Numbered from the stretch's first letter, positions 1 through 5,876 are shown. The stretch is 7,189 bases of DNA from Tardiphaga sp. (GCA_028290325.1 JAQGJY010000254.1:1-7189), one strand, 5' to 3'. The notes: generated by a model not told the origin, from the letters alone. Translations and numbers: made by a program.

Positions 1-206
1 TGCACCCGAACGTGCTGCGCGCCTGCGACATCGATCCCGAAGTCTATCAGGGCTTCGCCTGGGGCATGGGGATCGACCGCATCGCGATGCTGAAATACGG
101 CATCGCGGACCTGCGCCAGATGTTCGATGGCGACGTGCGCTGGCTGTCGCATTACGGCTTCAAGCCGCTCGACACCCCGACGCTGGCGGCGGGATTGAGT
201 TCGTGA
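1..206 (+). CDS. pheS: Phenylalanyl-tRNA synthetase alpha subunit, C-terminal fragment
   Basis: This is the 3' end of the catalytic alpha chain of the cytoplasmic alpha2-beta2 enzyme that attaches phenylalanine to tRNA-Phe; the 5' part lies outside the window. The readable frame starts at base 3 and gives 67 residues, opening HPNVLRACDIDPEVY, which matches the well-known PheS segment after 'GMV'. Class II synthetase motif 3 is visible as GMGIDR at visible residues 21-26, inside GFAWGMGIDRIAMLKYGI; its arginine contacts ATP in this family. The protein continues about a dozen residues past the point where E. coli PheS ends, finishing TLAAGLSS, a tail I recall from alphaproteobacterial PheS. The stop is TGA at 204-206. 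Its partner pheT follows on the same strand but is separated from it by a nuclease gene and repeats. Identification is certain; only the missing 5' end limits the entry. Confidence 0.97.
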   Translation, partial: HPNVLRACDIDPEVYQGFAWGMGIDRIAMLKYGIADLRQMFDGDVRWLSHYGFKPLDTPTLAAGLSS

Positions 207-214
207 GGGGGGTG

Positions 215-733
215 ATGGCAACAGACGATGACTCACCTCCCCCCTTGAGGGGGAGGTCGGTTCGCCAAAGCGCGCTTCGGCGCGCTGGAGCGAACCGGGA
301 GGGGGGTCTTCCGACCGCCCACCGCCCGGTCGCGGATATCAATCGCTTCCGCGCGAAGACAATGCGCACGGAGATGACAGACGCCGAGCGCGCGCTTTGG
401 CGATGCCTACGCGCGCACCGACGTAACGGCCTCAGCTTTCGGCGGCAGGTGCCGATTGGATCGTTCATCGTCGATTTCGTTTGTCACGATCACAAGCTCA
501 TTGTTGAACTTGATGGCGGACAACATGCGCACGACGCTGCGGTCGCGCGCGACTCTCGGCGTGAAGAATGGCTTCGGTCCAAGGGATATCGCATTCTGCG
601 TTTCTGGAATTCAGATGTGCTCAAGAATCTCGGTGGCGTTCAGCAAATGATTCTTGATTCGATTGCGACCCCCCTCCCTAACCCTCCCCCTCAAGGGGGG
701 AGGGGACTCGTCCGCGCGCGTGGAAAGTCCTGA
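215..733 (+). CDS. DUF559 / Vsr-like PD-(D/E)XK endonuclease-domain protein
   Basis: Small protein of the DUF559 family, related in fold to very-short-patch-repair (Vsr) endonucleases; the biological role of DUF559 is not established. Numbering from GTG 203 (176 aa), the core spans about residues 46-155. It has a helical start with MTDAERALWRCLR, then FRRQVPIGSFIVDFV with D91, then KLIVELDGGQH with E102, D104 and H108, and a closing GYRILRFWNSDVL. D91 and the E-L-D triplet are the likely metal-binding nuclease residues. I chose ATG 215 (172 aa) because GAGG at 205-208 sits 6 nt upstream. GTG 203, overlapping the pheS stop as GTGA, is possible. ATG 362 or 374 would give a bare domain without the repeat-encoded N-terminus and may be the ancestral start. 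Both termini are encoded by palindromic repeats (SPPPLRGR near the start, LPNPPPQGGRG near the end). The gene ends 2 nt before pheT. By hand count, 481-660 is about 52% GC, far below pheT, which suggests transfer. Confidence 0.88.
   Translation: MATDDDSPPPLRGRSVRQSALRRAGANREGGLPTAHRPVADINRFRAKTMRTEMTDAERALWRCLRAHRRNGLSFRRQVPIGSFIVDFVCHDHKLIVELDGGQHAHDAAVARDSRREEWLRSKGYRILRFWNSDVLKNLGGVQQMILDSIATPLPNPPPQGGRGLVRARGKS
236..308 (+). repeat. Left palindromic repeat unit (long form, 73 nt)
   Basis: Block A, 236-256, is itself a hairpin: 8-nt arms CCTCCCCC and GGGGGAGG around loop CTTGA, extended by an A-T pair at 235/257. Block B, 297-308, is GGGAGGGGGGTC. Between them lie 40 nt holding a separate hairpin that is absent from the right copy. 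Blocks A and B are both identical to the right copy in reverse complement. GC-rich palindromes of this general look, with CTTGAG centres between C and G runs, are familiar as dispersed intergenic repeats in alphaproteobacteria; I am not assigning a family name. If the nuclease starts at 215 or 203, this unit is translated. Confidence 0.85.
258..297 (+). repeat. Nested two-tier hairpin with TTCG loop inside the left repeat
   Basis: The outer arms CGGTTCGC (258-265) and GCGAACCG (290-297) are perfectly complementary over 8 bp. After a 3x3 internal loop (266-268 with 287-289), a second perfect 7-bp stem forms between AGCGCGC (269-275) and GCGCGCT (280-286). The loop is TTCG, which as UUCG in RNA is one of the most stable tetraloops known when closed by C-G, as it is here (C275-G280). 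The outer pair C258-G297 borrows the first G of block B. No T-run follows, so it is not a classical intrinsic terminator; a processing, stabilising or DNA cruciform role is possible. Confidence 0.85.
667..703 (-). repeat. Right palindromic repeat unit (short form, 37 nt, inverted)
   Basis: Reverse complement of the left unit's two conserved blocks. Block A is at 683-703, with arms CCTCCCCC and GGGGGAGG around TCAAG. Block B is at 667-678 (GACCCCCCTCCC). Only 4 nt (679-682) separate them, where the left copy has 40 nt. The block A hairpin extends to a 9-bp perfect stem (682-690 with 696-704). The unit encodes the PLPNPPPQGGRG tail of the nuclease and ends 32 nt before the pheT start codon, so its stem lies close to the pheT ribosome binding site. 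Confidence 0.85.
722..727 (+). promoter_or_regulatory. pheT ribosome binding site
   Basis: GGAAAG lies 8 nt upstream of ATG 736, inside the last codons of the nuclease gene. With the nuclease stop at 731-733, pheT could be translationally coupled to the nuclease reading frame. The match to the consensus AGGAGG is only moderate. Confidence 0.5.
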
Positions 734-735
734 CT

Positions 736-3147
736 ATGAAATTCACTCTCTCCTGGCTGAAGGATCATCTCGACACCGACGAGCCGCTCGAAAAGCTCGC
801 CGACAAGCTGACGATGATCGGGCTTGAGGTCGAGCATATCGACGACAAGGCGAAGGCGTTGTCGGCCTTCACGATCGCCGAGATCGTCGAGGCGACGCAA
901 CACCCGAATGCCGATCGTCTGCGCGTCTGCCGCGTCGACACCGGCAACGGCGGCGCGCCGTTGCAGGTCGTCTGCGGCGCGCCCAATGCGCGCGCCGGCC
1001 TCAAGACCGTGTTCGCCGCGCCCGGCACCTATATTCCGGCGAAGGATTTCACCATCGGCGTCGGCACCATTCGCGGCGTCGAAAGCCAGGGCATGCTGTG
1101 CTCGGCCGCCGAGTTGCAACTGTCGGACGATCACGAGGGCATCATCGAACTGCCGGCGGACGCGCCGGTCGGCGCGCGTTACGCCGAATGGGCCAAGCTC
1201 GGCGATCCGGTCATCGAGATCAACCTGACGCCGAACCGTCAGGATTGCACCGGGGTGTTCGGGATCGCGCGCGATCTGTCCGCCGCCGACATGGGCACGC
1301 TCAAACAGCCCGGAATCAAACAGATCGTCGGCGATTTTCCGTGCCCGGTGAAGGTCACTGTGGACGACGAGACGTTGTGTCCGGGGTTCGCGCTGCGCCT
1401 GGTGCGCGGCGTCAAGAACGTCCCGTCGCCGGACTGGCTGCAACGGCGACTGACCTCGATCGGGTTGCGGCCGATCAACGCGCTGGTCGATATCACCAAC
1501 TTCCTCACCTTCGATCGCGCGCGTCCGCTGCATGTATTCGATGCCGCTAAGGTCACAGGCGACATCACCGTGCGCCGCGCGAAAGACGGCGAGACATTGC
1601 TCGCGCTCGACGGCCGCAGCTACACGCTGGATTCCAGCGTTTGCGTCATCGCGGATGACAACGGCGTCGAATCGCTCGCCGGCATCATGGGCGGCGAAGC
1701 GTCGGGCTGTTCCGACGAGACCACGGACGTGCTGATCGAATCGGCGTTGTGGAACGAGATCAACATCGCGCAATCCGGCCGCAAGCTCGGCATCAATTCC
1801 GACGCGCGCTATCGTTTCGAGCGCGGCGTCGATCCGGCCTTCATGCTGCCCGGCCTCGATCTCGCGACCAGGCTCGTGATCGACATTTGCGGCGGCACGC
1901 CGTCGGAGGTCGTCGCGATCGGTCAGACCCATCCCGAGGATCGCGTCATCAATTTCCCGTTGTCGGAAGTGAAGCGTCTCGCCGCGATCGAGGTCTCGCT
2001 GGTCGAGACCCGCCGCATTCTCGGTCATCTCGGTTTCATGCTCGCGGGCTCCGGCCCGGTGGTGAAGGTCGCGATCCCGTCATGGCGTAACGACGTTCAC
2101 GGCAAGGCCGATATCGTCGAGGAGATCGTCCGCATCGTCGGCGTCAACACCGTCCCGATGACGCCGTTTCCGCGCGGCGACAATCCGCGCAAGCCGGTGC
2201 TGACGCCGATGCAGTCGCGCACCCGCAAGGCCAAGCGCGCGCTGGCGGCGCGCGGCATGGTCGAGGCGGTGACATGGTCGTTCATCGCGAAGCCGGAGGC
2301 CGAGTTGTTCGGCGGCGGCGCGCCCGCGCTGGCGATCGCCAATCCGATCGCGGCGGATTTGTCCGACATGCGGCCGAGCCTGCTGCCGGGTCTGGTCGCC
2401 GCGGCGCAAAGCAACGTGGATCGCGGCACGGACGACGTCGCCTTGTTCGAGGTCGGGCAAGTCTTCAAGGGCGATCGGCCGCAGGATCAGCTCATGGCGG
2501 CGGCCGGTTTGCGGCGCGGCCTGGCCTCGTCGAGCGGTTTCGGTCGTCACTGGTCGGGCAGCGCTGCCGCCAACGCGCTCGATGCCAAGGCCGACGCCTT
2601 CGCGGTGCTGGCCGCCGCCGGCGCGCCGATGCAGGCCTTGCAGATCGCCAGCGACAAACTGCCGGCATGGCTGCATCCGGGCCGCTCCGGCGCGATCCAG
2701 ATCGGCCCGCAGAACGTACTCGGTTATTTCGGCGAGCTGCATCCGCGCGTGGTTGAAGCGCTCAAGGCCGATGGTCCGCTGTTCGGCTTCGAGGTTATCC
2801 TCAATCGCCTGCCCGACGCCAAGGTCAAGGCGACGCGGGCCAAGCCTTTGCTGGAGCTGTCGCCGTTGCAGCCGGTGTCACGCGATTTCGCCTTCATCGT
2901 CGATCGCGCGGTGAAAGCGGGCGACATCGTCCGCGCCGCGCAGGCCTCCGACAAAAAGCTGATCGCGGGCGTCACGGTGTTCGACATCTACGAAGGCAAG
3001 GGCATCGACGAATCGAAGAAATCGGTCGCCATCGCGGTGACGTTGCAGCCGCGCGACAAGACGCTGACGGATCAGGAAATCGACGCGGTCGGCGCGACGC
3101 TCGTCGCCGACGTGGCGAAGAAGACCGGCGGCGTGTTGCGGGGCTAG
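736..3147 (+). CDS. pheT: Phenylalanyl-tRNA synthetase beta subunit
   Basis: Complete beta chain (803 aa; E. coli PheT is about 795) of the cytoplasmic Phe-tRNA synthetase. It recognises and positions tRNA-Phe and edits mischarged tyrosine. An N-terminal OB-fold tRNA-binding domain spans about residues 39-148, with HPNADRLRVCRVDTG at 56-70 and VVCGAPNARAG at 78-88. The B3/4 editing domain spans about 210-385, with LRPINALVDITNF at 244-256, LAGIMGG at 314-320 and DARYRFERGVDP at 356-367. The B5 domain ends with RNDVHGKADIVEEIVR at 451-466, where D453, D459, E462 and E463 are the expected magnesium ligands. The anticodon-binding FDX-ACB domain fills about 708-801, with PVSRDFAF at 713-720 and FDIYEGKGI at 749-757. 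ATG 736 starts the conserved MKFTLSWLKDHL. All landmark motifs are intact, so the gene should be functional despite the nuclease gene directly upstream, whose stop lies 2 nt away. A hairpin covers its stop codon. Confidence 0.98.
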   Translation: MKFTLSWLKDHLDTDEPLEKLADKLTMIGLEVEHIDDKAKALSAFTIAEIVEATQHPNADRLRVCRVDTGNGGAPLQVVCGAPNARAGLKTVFAAPGTYIPAKDFTIGVGTIRGVESQGMLCSAAELQLSDDHEGIIELPADAPVGARYAEWAKLGDPVIEINLTPNRQDCTGVFGIARDLSAADMGTLKQPGIKQIVGDFPCPVKVTVDDETLCPGFALRLVRGVKNVPSPDWLQRRLTSIGLRPINALVDITNFLTFDRARPLHVFDAAKVTGDITVRRAKDGETLLALDGRSYTLDSSVCVIADDNGVESLAGIMGGEASGCSDETTDVLIESALWNEINIAQSGRKLGINSDARYRFERGVDPAFMLPGLDLATRLVIDICGGTPSEVVAIGQTHPEDRVINFPLSEVKRLAAIEVSLVETRRILGHLGFMLAGSGPVVKVAIPSWRNDVHGKADIVEEIVRIVGVNTVPMTPFPRGDNPRKPVLTPMQSRTRKAKRALAARGMVEAVTWSFIAKPEAELFGGGAPALAIANPIAADLSDMRPSLLPGLVAAAQSNVDRGTDDVALFEVGQVFKGDRPQDQLMAAAGLRRGLASSSGFGRHWSGSAAANALDAKADAFAVLAAAGAPMQALQIASDKLPAWLHPGRSGAIQIGPQNVLGYFGELHPRVVEALKADGPLFGFEVILNRLPDAKVKATRAKPLLELSPLQPVSRDFAFIVDRAVKAGDIVRAAQASDKKLIAGVTVFDIYEGKGIDESKKSVAIAVTLQPRDKTLTDQEIDAVGATLVADVAKKTGGVLRG

Positions 3148-3156
3148 CCGCCGGTC
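3123..3156 (+). terminator. Strong hairpin over the pheT stop codon, terminator-like
   Basis: GACCGGCGGC (3123-3132) and GCCGCCGGTC (3147-3156) form a perfect 10-bp GC-rich stem with a 14-nt loop that contains the first two bases of the TAG stop (3145-3147). It is well placed to end the pheST transcript or protect its 3' end. There is no T-run after it, so intrinsic termination is uncertain; part of the stem is constrained by coding. Confidence 0.4.
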
Positions 3157-3167
3157 ACCCTGGGTGG

Positions 3168-3212
3168 CTTGCGAGACGACCGCTTTGTGGTCGCCCCGAG
3201 CCTCGAAGGATG
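3168..3212. repeat. Degenerate intergenic palindrome between pheT and the hydrolase gene
   Basis: The centre is a hairpin: CGACC (3177-3181) with GGTCG (3189-3193), plus a G-T pair (3182/3188) and loop CTTTG. Further out, CGAG (3172-3175) can pair with CTCG (3202-3205). The right end CCTCGAAGGATG resembles the edge of palindromic repeats I recall from Bradyrhizobium-type genomes. Only one imperfect copy is visible, so membership in a repeat family is inference. Confidence 0.35.
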
Positions 3213-3240
3213 GCAATATCCGTCAAGATAGAATCAAGTC

Positions 3241-3246
3241 GGGAGG
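3241..3246 (+). promoter_or_regulatory. Ribosome binding site deciding the hydrolase start
   Basis: GGGAGG lies 7 nt before ATG 3254. It selects this start over the in-frame GTG at 3164, which has no comparable site and would place 30 unlikely residues before the Tat signal. Confidence 0.8.
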
Positions 3247-3253
3247 CTGCGCC

Positions 3254-4201
3254 ATGCTCGATCGTCGCGACGTGTTGAAACTCACCGCGCTCGGCGCGAC
3301 TACACTGGTGGCTGCGCCGCTGCGCGCCCAGACACCGGCAAAGCCACGCACCCGCATTGTTTTTCTCGGCACCAAGGGCGGCCCGCGCGTCGGCATCGGC
3401 GCATCGAACCCGGCGAATGTCGTGGTCGTCGATGGTACGCCCTTCGTTGTCGACTGCGGGATGGGCGTCAGCCGCCAACTCGTCAATGCCGGCATCCCGA
3501 TTGCGTCGGTGAAGTATGTCCTGGTCAGCCATCATCATTCGGATCACAATCTGGAATATGGCAACCTGGTCTATAACGCCTGGGCCGCGGGGCTTTCGAC
3601 GCCGATCCAGGCGTTCGGCCCGGTCGGCCTCGAGACGATGACCAAAACCTATTGGGAGTTGAACAAGTTCGACGTCGAGACCCGCATCGCGGATGAGGGC
3701 CGGCCCGACCCGCGGCCGCTGCTGATGGCCAAGGACATCACCGAAAATGGCGTCGTGCTGAAGACGGCGAACGTGACGGTGACGGCGTTCCGCACGCCGC
3801 ATCCGCCGATCGTTGACAGTTTCGCCTACAAATTCGAGACGCCGGACGGCACGATCGTGTTCTCAAGCGATACCGCTTACAATCCGAAGCTCGCGGAATT
3901 CGCCAAGGGCGCGGATGTTCTGGTGCATGAGTGTCTTTATGTCCCGGCGGTCGATCGCCTCGTCATCAAGACGAAGAACGGTGCGACCTTGAAGAAACAT
4001 CTGATGGACAGCCACACCACGACCGAGGATGTCGGCCGTATCGCGCAGGCCGCCGGCGTCAAGGTGCTGGTGCTCAGCCATTTTGTGCCGGGCGACGATC
4101 CTGAGGTGACCGACGACGACTGGACCCGCGACGTCAAGATACACTTTACCGGCAAGATCATCGTGGCCAAGGATCTGATGCAGCTCGCGCTGCCGGTGTA
4201 A
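3254..4201 (+). CDS. Tat-exported metallo-beta-lactamase-fold hydrolase (RNase Z / arylsulfatase-like)
   Basis: Predicted periplasmic zinc hydrolase of 315 aa; the substrate is unknown. The N-terminus MLDRRDVLKLTALGATTL is a twin-arginine signal (R4-R5, then the hydrophobic stretch), with likely cleavage after A25 in APLRA-QT. The MBL fold follows: a beta-strand start RIVFLGTKGG at 34-43, VVDCGMG at 65-71, and HHHSDH at 93-98 giving the HxHxDH ligands H93, H95, D97 and H98. Then come H183 in TPHPP, D206 in FSSDTAY as bridging ligand, HECLY at 225-229, H254 in DSHTTTEDVG and H276 in LSHFVPG. The DSHTTTEDVG...LVLSHFVP block is typical of the RNase Z/arylsulfatase branch. Export makes a true RNase Z role unlikely; a sulfatase, lactonase or phosphodiesterase activity is more plausible, but this is inference. 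The gene is probably transcribed alone and ends 1 nt from the stop of the convergent amine oxidase gene. Confidence 0.9.
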   Translation: MLDRRDVLKLTALGATTLVAAPLRAQTPAKPRTRIVFLGTKGGPRVGIGASNPANVVVVDGTPFVVDCGMGVSRQLVNAGIPIASVKYVLVSHHHSDHNLEYGNLVYNAWAAGLSTPIQAFGPVGLETMTKTYWELNKFDVETRIADEGRPDPRPLLMAKDITENGVVLKTANVTVTAFRTPHPPIVDSFAYKFETPDGTIVFSSDTAYNPKLAEFAKGADVLVHECLYVPAVDRLVIKTKNGATLKKHLMDSHTTTEDVGRIAQAAGVKVLVLSHFVPGDDPEVTDDDWTRDVKIHFTGKIIVAKDLMQLALPV

Positions 4202-4202
4202 G

Positions 4203-5687
4203 TCAGCGCGGCCCTTGCGGCGGGCGCGGCCCGGCCGGCGCCGGCGCGCGCTGCGGGCGCGGTTGTTTCCTGTCCCGCGCGGCTTTCGCCGCCGGCTCGG
4301 GCTTCATGGCGCCCAGCGTCTTCAACGCGGCGTCCGCCGCGCGTTCGCCGCTCTGCCACGCCCCGTCGACGGTGCCGAACAACGTCTCATGGGTGGCTTC
4401 GCCGGCGAAAAACAGATTGCCGTGCGGCTCGGCGATGATCCGCCGCGCGAATTGGCCGCCCGGCGAGGCGGCCGAGGCGGCGCCCTGAATGAACGGCATC
4501 GCATTCCATCGCGTCGCGCTGGTCGTCTTGACGGCTTTGGCAACCTCGGTGCCGAACAGTTTCGTCAGCCACTCAATCGCGAAGGCGATCATCGCGGCTT
4601 CGCCCTGCGCGGCGAGATCACGCCCGAACCCGCCGCCGACATCGACCGTGCACAACGTGGTGCCGCCGATATTGGCGTGCAGCGCGGCGGTGCGCCGGCT
4701 GTCGCTTTGTTCGATCACGACATCGTCGCGGCCGAGCCCGAGCGCATTATCGTTCAATCGCAGCGCGATCCGGTCGAGGCTGCCGAGTGACAGCCGCGAG
4801 AACGCTTCCTGTTTCGGCATCGGCAGCTCGGGCGCGAATTTCAGCGCGCTCGATGCCAGCACGTTGGTCGAGACCGTGACGATCACCGCGCGCGCGGCGA
4901 CGCGCCCGGCCGCCGTCTCGACGCCGACATCGCGCCCGCTCCAGACGATACGCTGCGCCGGCGTCGACAACGCCACCGGCACCATCGCGCCGAGTCTGCC
5001 GATCAGCGTGCCGAGACCTTGCCGCGTCGTCAGCGCGGAGCTGCGGTCCTGGGCGCGGAACTGATCGATCACCGACAGGTCCTTGAGGTCCTTGCCGCGC
5101 GCATAGGGCCCGAGCAGAAAATCCACCGTGCCGGTCCAGATGCCGAGATCCTTCGGGATGGCGCGCTCGCAGGCCATGTCGAGAAAGCGTCGGCCGGCGT
5201 CGTCGATGGCGCGATTGGCGCGCACCAGAGTGGCCAGAAACTCCTCGGTTTCGCCGGCGCGCGCGTTGCGCCGGCCGATCCGGATTTTCTGTCCCGGCGG
5301 CGCGGCCGCGACATCGATGGCCGCGTCGCGCGCCAGCTTGACCATGACGTTGCTGTCCGGGCTATGCAGCCAGCGCGCGCCGCGATCGAACGGCGTGTCG
5401 AACGTCGTCGTGTCGGTCTGGCAGCGGCCGCCGATCCGGTCGGAGGCTTCGAGCACGATCACGCGCCGTCCGGCGGCGACCACCCGGCGCGCGGCGGCGA
5501 TGCCGGCCGCGCCCGCGCCGATCACCACCACGTCGGCCTCGCGCGGCAAGGACACGGCCTGCGCCCACGCGGCCGAGACCGGCAGCAACGCGCTGGCGCC
5601 GCAGCCGGCGAGAAATCCGCGCCGCGTCAGGGCCGCGCCAGCGCCTGGTCCGATCACGTCATCGTCAGGCTGCAATTGTTCGCGCAT
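4203..5687 (-). CDS. Tat-exported flavin amine oxidase (polyamine/monoamine oxidase-like)
   Basis: Predicted periplasmic FAD enzyme oxidising an amine to an aldehyde with release of ammonia or a smaller amine; the substrate is not identifiable from sequence. From ATG 5687 (494 aa), the Tat motif LTRRGFLAG places R22-R23 before a hydrophobic stretch and likely cleavage AWA-QA after residue 42. The Rossmann FAD site VVVIGAGAAGIAAARR (G57, G59, G62) follows, with E80 in VLEASDRIGGR binding the ADP ribose. Next is FDRGARWLHSP, typical of the amine oxidase family. The C-terminal FAD segment LFFAGEATHETLFGTVDGAWQSGERAA lies at about 425-451. The last 35 or so residues are Pro/Arg/Ala-rich (PRPQRAPAPAGPRP) and probably disordered. 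An upstream in-frame ATG at 5795 would add 36 residues of no recognisable character ahead of the signal, so I prefer 5687; the local ribosome site (GGAAA) is weak and close. Its 3' end abuts the hydrolase gene. Confidence 0.9.
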   Translation of the reverse strand: MREQLQPDDDVIGPGAGAALTRRGFLAGCGASALLPVSAAWAQAVSLPREADVVVIGAGAAGIAAARRVVAAGRRVIVLEASDRIGGRCQTDTTTFDTPFDRGARWLHSPDSNVMVKLARDAAIDVAAAPPGQKIRIGRRNARAGETEEFLATLVRANRAIDDAGRRFLDMACERAIPKDLGIWTGTVDFLLGPYARGKDLKDLSVIDQFRAQDRSSALTTRQGLGTLIGRLGAMVPVALSTPAQRIVWSGRDVGVETAAGRVAARAVIVTVSTNVLASSALKFAPELPMPKQEAFSRLSLGSLDRIALRLNDNALGLGRDDVVIEQSDSRRTAALHANIGGTTLCTVDVGGGFGRDLAAQGEAAMIAFAIEWLTKLFGTEVAKAVKTTSATRWNAMPFIQGAASAASPGGQFARRIIAEPHGNLFFAGEATHETLFGTVDGAWQSGERAADAALKTLGAMKPEPAAKAARDRKQPRPQRAPAPAGPRPPQGPR

Positions 5688-5876
5688 GGTTTCCGAAGAT
5701 TTGAAGAGATGGCAAGTTCGGCGCGAATTTGCCGGAATGACGGGCCCGCGGCAACCGACATGGTGAACCGTCCGATAACAACCGCATAGAGTCATGAACC
5801 AAATTGCAATCGCTTTGCGCCATCATCGCTCCACCAAGAAGCGGGTCAACCCGCCGGATCATGGGGAGACAGGGTG
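5688..5876. other. Divergent intergenic region between amine oxidase and YiiX-like genes
   Basis: These 189 bp must hold the promoters for both flanking genes. The middle is visibly more AT-rich than the neighbouring genes, including an 8-nt palindrome ATTGCAAT at 5803-5810 whose TTGCAA could serve as a weak -35 in either direction. No convincing -10 follows at 16-18 nt. A small hairpin, GCGGG-TCAA-CCCGC (5841-5845 with 5850-5854), lies just upstream of the ribosome site for the + strand gene. I see no clear operator or riboswitch. Confidence 0.4.
5863..5868 (+). promoter_or_regulatory. Ribosome binding site of the YiiX-like gene
   Basis: GGGGAG sits 8 nt before ATG 5877, a better spacing than the 5 nt to the alternative in-frame GTG 5874, which would add a single residue. 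Confidence 0.65.

Larger units (their letters stand above)
235..704 (+). mobile_element. Putative nuclease-bearing element with inverted-repeat ends, inserted between pheS and pheT
   Basis: Seen directly: one bipartite repeat unit occurs at 236-308 and again, in inverted orientation, at 667-703. It shares a perfect 21-nt block (236-256 versus the reverse complement of 683-703) and a perfect 12-nt block (297-308 versus the reverse complement of 667-678). The DUF559 core lies between the copies. Immediately outside, GACTC is directly repeated at 230-234 and 705-709. Inferred: the whole is a mobile unit of about 470 bp with terminal inverted repeats and a 5-bp target duplication. Removing one GACTC copy plus the element (475 bp) would leave a 54-nt pheS-pheT spacer, which is reasonable for this operon. 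No transposase is encoded, so movement would need the DUF559 protein itself or a helper in trans. Alternatively, the repeats are independent intergenic palindromes that happen to flank the gene. Confidence 0.5.

Noticed and set aside
160..468. 102-codon minus-strand frame over the nuclease gene start
   Set aside because: Composed of Arg-rich sequence through the palindromes; the plus-strand frame carries the real DUF559 motifs.
236..703. CRISPR-like or toxin-antitoxin explanation for the nuclease region
   Set aside because: There are only two repeat copies, in inverted orientation, with no regular spacers, and no second small gene that could be an antitoxin.
215..733. Homing endonuclease or intein in the pheST operon
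   Set aside because: The gene lies between intact pheS and pheT coding sequences, does not interrupt either protein, and shows no LAGLIDADG, GIY-YIG or splicing motifs.
691..2028. 445-codon open frame on the minus strand over pheT
   Set aside because: It lies antisense to an unmistakable pheT and its translation is Arg/Asp/Gly-rich without domain motifs, as expected from GC-rich codon bias on the opposite strand.
3229..3234. TAGAAT as a -10 element for the hydrolase gene
   Set aside because: Five of six bases match TATAAT, but no -35 is seen at 16-18 nt and the start would fall on the ribosome site itself.
5019..5789. 256-codon open frame on the plus strand, antisense to the amine oxidase
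   Set aside because: Same cause: it mirrors the GC-rich coding strand of a well-supported FAD enzyme and shows no motif of its own.
5803..5810. ATTGCAAT palindrome as an operator
   Set aside because: An 8-nt palindrome in an AT-richer stretch is expected by chance often enough; no second copy or flanking dyad supports it.
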